Source of the DNA: an uncultured Paraprevotella sp.
GTDB taxonomy: Bacteria; Bacteroidota; Bacteroidia; Bacteroidales; Bacteroidaceae
Direction: 5' to 3'
DNA: 11,921 nucleotides
Assembly: GCA_910584955.1 (NCBI GenBank)
Contig: CAJUDC010000081.1
Span: 1-11,921, forward strand
Shown: piece after piece, positions 7,392 to 11,921 of the stretch
Layout of the letters: every line of letters begins with the position of its first letter
Numbering within the stretch: position 1 is the first letter of the stretch
The notes under the pieces: generated by a model
The model's input: the letters and a program-made list of their open reading frames with translations, nothing else
Databases searched by the model: none
Told to the model about the DNA's origin: nothing
Translations under genes and position numbers: made by a program

Positions 7392-7853
7392 ATGGAAAAA
7401 ACCTTAGTTTTATTGAAGCCATGTACCTTGCAAAGGGGCTTGGCAGGTGAAATTATCAATCGTTTCGAAAAACGCGGATTAAGGTTGGCCGGTATGAAGA
7501 TGATGCAGTTGACGGATGATATTCTAAATGAGCATTACGCCCATTTGAAGGACAAACCGTTCTTCGGCATGTTGAAGGATTCGATGATGTCTACCCCTGT
7601 AATAGCTTGTTGCCTAGAGGGTATTGAAGCGGTGCAGACCGTGCGTATGATGGCCGGAGCCACGAACGGGCGCAACGCTCAGCCCGGTACCATCCGGGGG
7701 GATTACTGCATGAGCAACCAGCAGAATATCGTGCATACTTCCGACTCGCCGGAGAATGCGGAGATCGAGTTGAAACGTTTTTTCAAACCGGAAGAGATTT
7801 TTGATTTTACACCGTCCAATCTGGCTTATCTGTACGCTTTGGACGAACTTTAA
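7392..7853 (+). CDS. ndk: Nucleoside-diphosphate kinase
   Basis: Ndk swaps the gamma phosphate between nucleoside triphosphates and diphosphates through a phosphohistidine, balancing (d)NTP pools. The 153-residue protein begins with the family strand TLVLLKP (K9). It carries R85, the GATN segment (89-92), R102, N112 and the catalytic H115 within NIVHTSDS. The usual bacterial signature is NxxHGSDS; here a threonine replaces the glycine just after the histidine, while all catalytic residues remain. The gene has its own strong promoter and is followed 44 nt later by a peptidase gene with no separate promoter visible. Confidence 0.96.
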   Translation: MEKTLVLLKPCTLQRGLAGEIINRFEKRGLRLAGMKMMQLTDDILNEHYAHLKDKPFFGMLKDSMMSTPVIACCLEGIEAVQTVRMMAGATNGRNAQPGTIRGDYCMSNQQNIVHTSDSPENAEIELKRFFKPEEIFDFTPSNLAYLYALDEL

Positions 7854-7897
7854 CGATAAGAAAAATAACTAAACATACGTAGAAAAACAAAAAAGGA

Positions 7898-8860
7898 ATG
7901 AATTATATTGCAAAAGGATTGAAGGCAAGTCTTGCAGCCGTGATGGCCCTGCTTGCTTTGCCCGTAGCAGGGCAGGATATGTTGGCCAGCCAGGCTCCGA
8001 TAGACAAGAAGATGAGATCGGTGGATTCCGTAGCGCTCCAGCGTCTGATAGGGAACGAACAATTGAACAATCCTGCTTTTAGTCTTTATCCCGATTGGAA
8101 TAATCAGTATGTGCATCGCTATGCGGATGCGCAGGTGCCCGAAGAGTATAAAATTGATTTGCGGGGATTCTGTATGCCCACTACCAACCGTGTGATTACG
8201 TCGCGCTACGGCTATCGCCGCAGTTTCCGGCGGATGCACAAGGGACTGGACGTGAAAGTGTATATCGGTGATACCATACGTTCCGCTTTCGACGGCAAGG
8301 TCCGCATTGTGGCTTATGAGGGACGCGGTTACGGTAAATACGTGGTGATCCGCCATCCCAACGGGCTGGAAACCGTATACGGACACATGTCCAAACAACT
8401 GGTGCGTGAGAATGAAATCGTAAAAGCCGGTACGCCGATTGGTTTGGGCGGCAACACGGGGCGTTCTACCGGATCGCATTTGCATTTCGAGACCCGCCTG
8501 CTGGGAGTACCTATCGACCCGATCAAACTGTTTGATTTTGAGGCACAGGACGTAACGGGCGATTTCTATGTGTTCCGTTCCAACGGACAAGGGCGTGTAC
8601 TGGCAGCTCGTAACGGTAACCAGGAAAGTGTGGCCGGAGAGGATGCTGCGGCACAGCAACAGGCTAAAGCAGCCGAATCGCGTGAGTTTCAGGCGCAGAA
8701 ACGTGCCCGTACAAATGCGAAAGTACATAAAGTGAGATCCGGTGAAACATTGTCTGTTATTGCCAAGAAACGCGGTACGTCTATAGACAGGCTTTGTCGG
8801 TTGAACCGTATCAAACGTACGACCGTGCTTCGTCCCGGTCAGATTTTACGCTATTCATAA
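7898..8860 (+). CDS. Secreted M23 (LytM-type) peptidase with LysM domain
   Basis: The 320-residue protein has an N-terminal signal peptide (basic NYIAKGLK, hydrophobic core to about 25, likely cut near VAG-Q). A short linker is followed by a peptidase M23 domain at about 95-212, then a low-complexity A/Q/K/R-rich linker (245-275), and a LysM peptidoglycan-binding domain at 276-320 (VHKVRSGETLSVIAKK...LRPGQILRY). The zinc ligands are present: H114 and D118 in HKGLD and H196 in SHLHFE, with H163 (YGHMS) and H194 as the other catalytic histidines. It should therefore be an active endopeptidase cutting peptidoglycan cross-links in the periplasm, not a degenerate EnvC/NlpD-type regulator. A function in cell growth or division is inferred. 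It is probably cotranscribed with ndk; a terminator follows 26 nt after the stop. Confidence 0.93.
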   Translation: MNYIAKGLKASLAAVMALLALPVAGQDMLASQAPIDKKMRSVDSVALQRLIGNEQLNNPAFSLYPDWNNQYVHRYADAQVPEEYKIDLRGFCMPTTNRVITSRYGYRRSFRRMHKGLDVKVYIGDTIRSAFDGKVRIVAYEGRGYGKYVVIRHPNGLETVYGHMSKQLVRENEIVKAGTPIGLGGNTGRSTGSHLHFETRLLGVPIDPIKLFDFEAQDVTGDFYVFRSNGQGRVLAARNGNQESVAGEDAAAQQQAKAAESREFQAQKRARTNAKVHKVRSGETLSVIAKKRGTSIDRLCRLNRIKRTTVLRPGQILRYS

Positions 8861-8886
8861 CAAACTCTTTACATGAAGTGAGATTT

Positions 8887-8927
8887 TCCGGCGGGGGGAC
8901 ATTCTTTTTCCTCCGCCGGATTTTTTT
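8887..8927 (+). terminator. Intrinsic terminator after the ndk-peptidase unit
   Basis: A GC-rich stem TCCGGCGG (8887-8894) pairs perfectly with CCGCCGGA (8913-8920). It can extend inward by a G-U and two G-C pairs to 8897/8910, and is followed at once by seven T. It lies 26 nt after the peptidase stop codon. Confidence 0.92.
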
Positions 8928-9043
8928 GCATTTGATGAGGACGGCTTGCCCCAGGACCGCCCGTGAACAGGCGCCGGTCTGCTCATGGAAAGTCGGAGGG
9001 ATGAGGAGGAACCTTTAGGATAGTGAGCAGTTAAAATGAATAA

Positions 9044-9131
9044 GGTGTACACCTTACCGAAAAAAGGTGTACACTAAATTTGGAAAAGGTCTACACCATT
9101 TTTGAAAAAGGTGTAGACCTTTTTTATTTGA
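9044..9131. repeat. Four tandem 22-bp repeats with palindromic 10-bp cores
   Basis: Four copies start at 9044, 9066, 9088 and 9110, an exact 22-base period. Each copy has a core related to GGTGTACACC followed by a T/A-rich spacer; the first three spacers end in a run of four to six A, usually after a G. Cores are GGTGTACACC, GGTGTACACT, GGTCTACACC and GGTGTAGACC. The first is part of a 16-base perfect palindrome (9041-9056). Copies 3 and 4 each deviate from the palindrome by one base, but are exact reverse complements of each other, so the pair folds into a perfect hairpin. This could be a protein-binding array spaced by about two helical turns, or a structured RNA/ssDNA element. I do not recognise the family. 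Confidence 0.85.
9084..9125 (+). terminator. Hairpin from repeats 3 and 4 with T-run
   Basis: A perfect 14-bp stem (9084-9097 with 9110-9123) encloses a 12-nt loop and ends in a run of six T (9120-9125). It therefore has the form of an intrinsic terminator on the plus strand. A strong GC terminator already closes the upstream unit 160 nt earlier, so it may be a secondary stop or have another role as part of the repeat array. Confidence 0.5.
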
Positions 9132-9476
9132 GACGGTGGGGAAAATCCGATGTGCTCCAGAAAATATCATATGGTGGCCTAGAGGACTGTTTGGCGGGAT
9201 GCGGGGGCGCTTGCCGCGCTATGACCGAAATAAGGAATGGCGTACGGAGGGGGAGGCGGACGTGACCCGCGTCGTCCGACGTCTTATAGGGCTTTTTCAA
9301 TCAATGGCTGCTGATTTCCAGCCTTTCCGATACGGCCTGGCGATATTCGTGCCTCGTGATCCTGGCGGCAGACGGAGGCGGGGCGGCTCTTCGGTCCGCT
9401 GCTCTGTGGCGGGATTTGCCAATGGGCGGTGTGTCGGCCTGTTGCCGTTCTGTTTCGGCCATTATGAGACGCTTTT

Positions 9477-9508
9477 TTTGTATTATTCGGTGAAATATAC
9501 TACCTTTG
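9477..9508 (+). promoter_or_regulatory. Bacteroidota promoter of the DUF1599-DoxX-tpiA operon
   Basis: TTTG at 9477-9480, a 20-base spacer, and TACCTTTG at 9501-9508 match the TTTG-N19-21-TAnnTTTG pattern exactly. The predicted start near 9514 gives a leader of about 19 nt, A/T-rich and without a Shine-Dalgarno sequence, before the ATG at 9533. Confidence 0.85.
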
Positions 9509-9532
9509 TCCCCATTATAATAAGGTAGACTT

Positions 9533-10075
9533 ATGAACACCCAACAGCAATTTGAACAAGTGATGGCCGAGTGCCGCGAGTTGTTTGCCAAAAAGTTGCA
9601 CGACTATGGGGCGGCGTGGCGGATAATGCGCCCGTCGTCGGTGACGGATCAGATTTATATCAAGGCCAATCGTATCCGTAGCATTGAGACGAAGGGCAAG
9701 GCGCTGATTGACGAGGGAATCCGTTCTGAGTTTATAGCCATTGTCAACTATTCCATCGTGGGACTTATCCAATTGGAGCTGGGGCATGCCGAGGATGCCT
9801 CGTCCCTGTCGGTAGCGGACGCGCTGGCACTTTACGACAAGCATGCCCACGCCTCGCTGGAGTTGATGCTGAAAAAGAATCATGACTATGACGAGGCTTG
9901 GCGCGGTATGCGCATCAGTTCGTATACCGATCTGATACTGATGAAGATATACCGTACCAAACAGATTGAGACGTTGGCCGGTGCCACGTGGGTGTCCGAG
10001 GGAGCGGATGCCAATTATATGGACATGATGAATTATGCGGTGTTCGGACTGATAAAAATAGAATTCGGTGAGTAA
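9533..10075 (+). CDS. DUF1599 protein with two tandem domain copies
   Basis: The 180-residue, mostly helical protein is an internal duplication. Residues about 7-84 and 103-179 align with an offset of 94-95: KKLHDYGAAWR (20-30) with KKNHDYDEAWR (114-124), IET (51-53) with IET (145-147), and VNYSIVGLIQLELG (71-84) with MNYAVFGLIKIEFG (166-179). This matches the DUF1599 family (Pfam PF07659, which I recall being renamed nucleotide modification associated domain 1). Conserved H/D/Y/W and acidic positions suggest a nucleotide-binding or metal-binding helical enzyme, but no reaction is established. There is no signal peptide or membrane segment. The stop overlaps the GTG start of the next gene by 8 nt, so the two are translationally coupled. 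Confidence 0.85.
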   Translation: MNTQQQFEQVMAECRELFAKKLHDYGAAWRIMRPSSVTDQIYIKANRIRSIETKGKALIDEGIRSEFIAIVNYSIVGLIQLELGHAEDASSLSVADALALYDKHAHASLELMLKKNHDYDEAWRGMRISSYTDLILMKIYRTKQIETLAGATWVSEGADANYMDMMNYAVFGLIKIEFGE

Positions 10076-11711
10076 AGTAATCCATAGGCTGAGGTGGGCC
10101 GGGGTGAACCTGTGCCGGTTGATTTTGGCCGGTGCCTTTATTTTCTCCGGTTTTGTAAAGGTGGTGGATCCGCGCGGTACCCAGTATAAGTTTGAGGACT
10201 ATTTCGAGGCTTTCGGTGTGTCGGCATGGATTCCCGAAGCGCTCCCCCTGTTGTTGGCCGTTCTGCTTGCCATGACGGAGTTCTGCCTGGGCATATACCT
10301 GTTTTTCGGCATTCGCCGCCGCTTTACGAGTTGGCTTTTGCTGGCTTTCATGAGCGTCTTTACGCCTCTGACCCTTTATCTGGCTTTGGCAGACCCCGTG
10401 TCGGACTGCGGCTGTTTCGGGGATGCCTGGTTGTTGTCTAACTGGCAGACGTTCGGTAAGAACCTCGTTTTGTTGCTGGCTGCCGTGGCGGTGGTGCGTT
10501 ATCGTCTTCTTATGACGCGCTTCATTTCGGAGCGCAACCAGTGGATGATTTCCATGTATTCCATTTTTTTTGCAGGGGTGCTGGCCGGTTATTGCCTGTA
10601 TCATCTGCCGGTGCTGGATTTCCGTCCCTATCGTATAGGAGCTGATTTGCGTCAGGCGATGGAGGTGCCTGACGGGAGTGAGGCGCCGGTTTTTGAAACG
10701 ACGTTTCTGATGGAGAAAGACGGGGTGCGGAAGGAATTCTCTTTGGAAGACTATCCCGACAGCACATGGACGTTCATAGATTCGAAAACCGTTCAACTCA
10801 AAACCGGTACGGAAACGGCGATACGTGATTTCTCGCTTCTCCTCCTGCCTGAACATGAAGATATTACCGAGGCCGTTCTTGCGGACAAGGGATATACGTT
10901 CCTGCTTGTGGCGCCGTATCTGGAAACGGCGGACGACAGCCGTATCGACCGCATCAACGAATTGTATGACTATTGCACGGAGCGTCAGTATCCGTTTTAT
11001 TGCCTGACAGCTTCCGGCGATGAAGCTATCGACCGCTGGCGGGACCTGACCGGGGCGGAGTATCCCTTTTGTCAGGCGGACGAGATAACGTTGAAAACCG
11101 TTGTGCGCTCCAGTCCCGGCTTGCTGTTGCTGAAAGACGGGGTGGTGGTGAATAAGTGGGGCGGTTCCGACCTGCCTTCGGAATATGACCTTACAGGGCC
11201 GCTCGAAGAATTGCCTTTGGCCCGTTTGCAGGTCGATGAGCGTCTGGTGCAGGTATTCAGATTGCTCTTGTGGTTTATCATCCCGCTGTTATTGTGTACC
11301 TTTGCCGACAGAATATGGGTGGGGAGTAAGATGTACAAACGTTTCAAACATAAAAATAGAATTCTAACCCGTTTAAAAAGAAAAGAAAATGAGAAAGAAA
11401 ATCGTAGCAGGCAACTGGAAAATGAACATGAACCTGCAGGAAGGCGTTGCTTTGGCAACGGAACTGAACGAGGCGCTGGCAGCCGACAAACCCAATTGCG
11501 ACGTTGTGATCTGCACGCCGTTCATTCATCTGGCTTCCGTAGCCGGCATTCTGGATTCCGAGGTTATCGGTCTGGGTGCGGAGAACTGTGCAGACAAGGA
11601 GAAAGGTGCCTACACCGGCGAAGTTTCCGCCTCGATGGTAAAATCTACTGGTGCTCAGTACGTTATTCTGGGCCACTCGGAACGTCGTGCCTACTATGGC
11701 GAAACGGCTGA
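10068..11711 (+). CDS. DoxX/MauE-like membrane protein with thioredoxin-like domain; C-terminus probably over-extended
   Basis: The gene starts at GTG, supported by the 8-nt overlap with the previous stop and by family-like residues immediately after it (LCRLILAGAFIFSGFVKVVDPRGTQYK). Residues 10-150 form a four-helix DoxX/MauE-type membrane domain with the MauE-like motif SDCGCFGDAW (112-121). A fifth helix lies at about 159-180. A soluble region at about 185-385 looks thioredoxin-like (LLLLPEHEDI...PGLLLLKDG) but has no CxxC. A last helix lies at about 396-412, then a basic tail. These domains end near residue 430. The open frame continues to residue 547, but everything after about 440 is read out of frame through tpiA and is Arg/Gly/Cys/Ser-rich nonsense-like sequence. 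The true protein is probably about 425-435 residues, with the stop lost by mutation or sequencing error near 11340-11385. A redox or quinol-linked role is only inferred. Confidence 0.75.
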   Translation: MSKVIHRLRWAGVNLCRLILAGAFIFSGFVKVVDPRGTQYKFEDYFEAFGVSAWIPEALPLLLAVLLAMTEFCLGIYLFFGIRRRFTSWLLLAFMSVFTPLTLYLALADPVSDCGCFGDAWLLSNWQTFGKNLVLLLAAVAVVRYRLLMTRFISERNQWMISMYSIFFAGVLAGYCLYHLPVLDFRPYRIGADLRQAMEVPDGSEAPVFETTFLMEKDGVRKEFSLEDYPDSTWTFIDSKTVQLKTGTETAIRDFSLLLLPEHEDITEAVLADKGYTFLLVAPYLETADDSRIDRINELYDYCTERQYPFYCLTASGDEAIDRWRDLTGAEYPFCQADEITLKTVVRSSPGLLLLKDGVVVNKWGGSDLPSEYDLTGPLEELPLARLQVDERLVQVFRLLLWFIIPLLLCTFADRIWVGSKMYKRFKHKNRILTRLKRKENEKENRSRQLENEHEPAGRRCFGNGTERGAGSRQTQLRRCDLHAVHSSGFRSRHSGFRGYRSGCGELCRQGERCLHRRSFRLDGKIYWCSVRYSGPLGTSCLLWRNG

Positions 11712-11921
11712 GATTCTTAAGGAAAAAGTTAATTTGGCTTTGGCCAACGGTCTGAAAGTGATCTTCTGCATCGGTGAGGTTCTTGAAGAACGCGAGGCTG
11801 AGAAGCAGAACGAAGTGGTGAAGGCTCAGCTCGAAGGGTCGCTGTTTGATCTGACGGCAGAAGAATTCTCCAACATCATCCTGGCTTACGAGCCTGTATG
11901 GGCCATCGGTACCGGTAAGAC
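11389..11921 (+). CDS. tpiA: Triosephosphate isomerase (partial, runs off right edge)
   Basis: TpiA interconverts dihydroxyacetone phosphate and glyceraldehyde 3-phosphate in glycolysis and gluconeogenesis. The window holds the first 177 codons of about 250. Catalytic residues are all visible: N9 and K11 in AGNWKMN, the electrophile H96 in ILGHSERR, and the base E168 in AYEPVWAIGTG at the flexible loop 6; the sequence is cut just after GTGK. The start ATG at 11389 directly precedes the canonical RKKIVAGNWKMN. No promoter is seen in the preceding bases, so it is expressed as the third gene of the operon. It overlaps the over-long DoxX-like frame by 323 nt in another frame; tpiA is clearly the real coding frame there. 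Confidence 0.96.
   Translation, partial: MRKKIVAGNWKMNMNLQEGVALATELNEALAADKPNCDVVICTPFIHLASVAGILDSEVIGLGAENCADKEKGAYTGEVSASMVKSTGAQYVILGHSERRAYYGETAEILKEKVNLALANGLKVIFCIGEVLEEREAEKQNEVVKAQLEGSLFDLTAEEFSNIILAYEPVWAIGTGK

Larger units (their letters stand above)
8929..9476. other. Intergenic region without a convincing gene
   Basis: About 550 bases between the terminator and the next promoter. Besides the 22-bp repeat array at 9044-9131, nothing clear is seen. The plus-strand frame 9136-9528 and the minus-strand frame starting at 9463 are rich in Arg, Pro and Cys, have no recognisable domain and look like non-coding readings. The minus frame (53 codons from 9463) is the least unlikely small gene, but has neither a good promoter nor a family match I can recognise. 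The region may be decayed coding sequence or hold a small RNA; neither is shown by the sequence. Confidence 0.5.

Noticed and set aside
9136..9591. Possible small genes in the intergenic region (plus 9136-9528, minus 9301-9591)
   Set aside because: Composition is atypical, no domain is recognisable, and the ends overlap the strong promoter at 9477-9508 and the start of the DUF1599 gene.
1..11921. CRISPR array, tRNA, rRNA, insertion sequence or phage genes
   Set aside because: No spacer-repeat array, tRNA cloverleaf, rRNA segment, transposase or integrase was recognised in the window.

Overview
The window looks like a chromosomal segment from a member of the order Bacteroidales (phylum Bacteroidota), of moderately high GC for that group. 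The evidence is as follows. The housekeeping proteins (NadK, PdxJ, RecG, IspD, Ndk, TpiA) resemble the Bacteroidales versions. Several promoters fit the Bacteroidota pattern TTTG-N20-TAnnTTTG. Strong Shine-Dalgarno sequences are absent. A DUF1599 / DoxX-like / tpiA run is also present, an arrangement I associate with this order. I cannot name the genus.

Layout, left to right. Positions 1-485 hold no gene. They contain a cobalamin riboswitch on the minus strand with its own promoter, which must control a gene beyond the left edge, plus a terminator-like hairpin at 16-47. Positions 486-3046 (minus strand) are a two-gene unit: NAD kinase, then an ABC exporter half-transporter whose start codon overlaps the nadK stop. 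A short divergent promoter region (about 3100-3135) separates this from a plus-strand run pdxJ - DJ-1/YajL-like gene - ispD - recG (3160-7239), with gaps of 13, -4 and 6 nt, so very probably one operon. A textbook Bacteroidota promoter at 7304-7335 starts a second transcript with ndk and a secreted M23/LysM peptidase (7392-8860), closed by a clear terminator. Next come about 600 bases without a convincing gene, which carry an unusual array of four 22-bp repeats. A second textbook promoter at 9477-9508 drives a duplicated-DUF1599 protein, a DoxX-like membrane protein and tpiA; tpiA runs off the right edge.

Functionally this is mostly core metabolism: NADP+ supply, pyridoxal phosphate (PLP) synthesis, the MEP isoprenoid pathway, nucleotide balance, glycolysis, recombination repair and cell-wall maintenance. 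I did not find a previously undescribed multi-gene system. The items most worth a second look are the 22-bp repeat array with compensating base changes (9044-9131), the DoxX-like reading frame that has lost its expected stop and runs 323 nt into tpiA out of frame, and the cobalamin riboswitch with its downstream leader.
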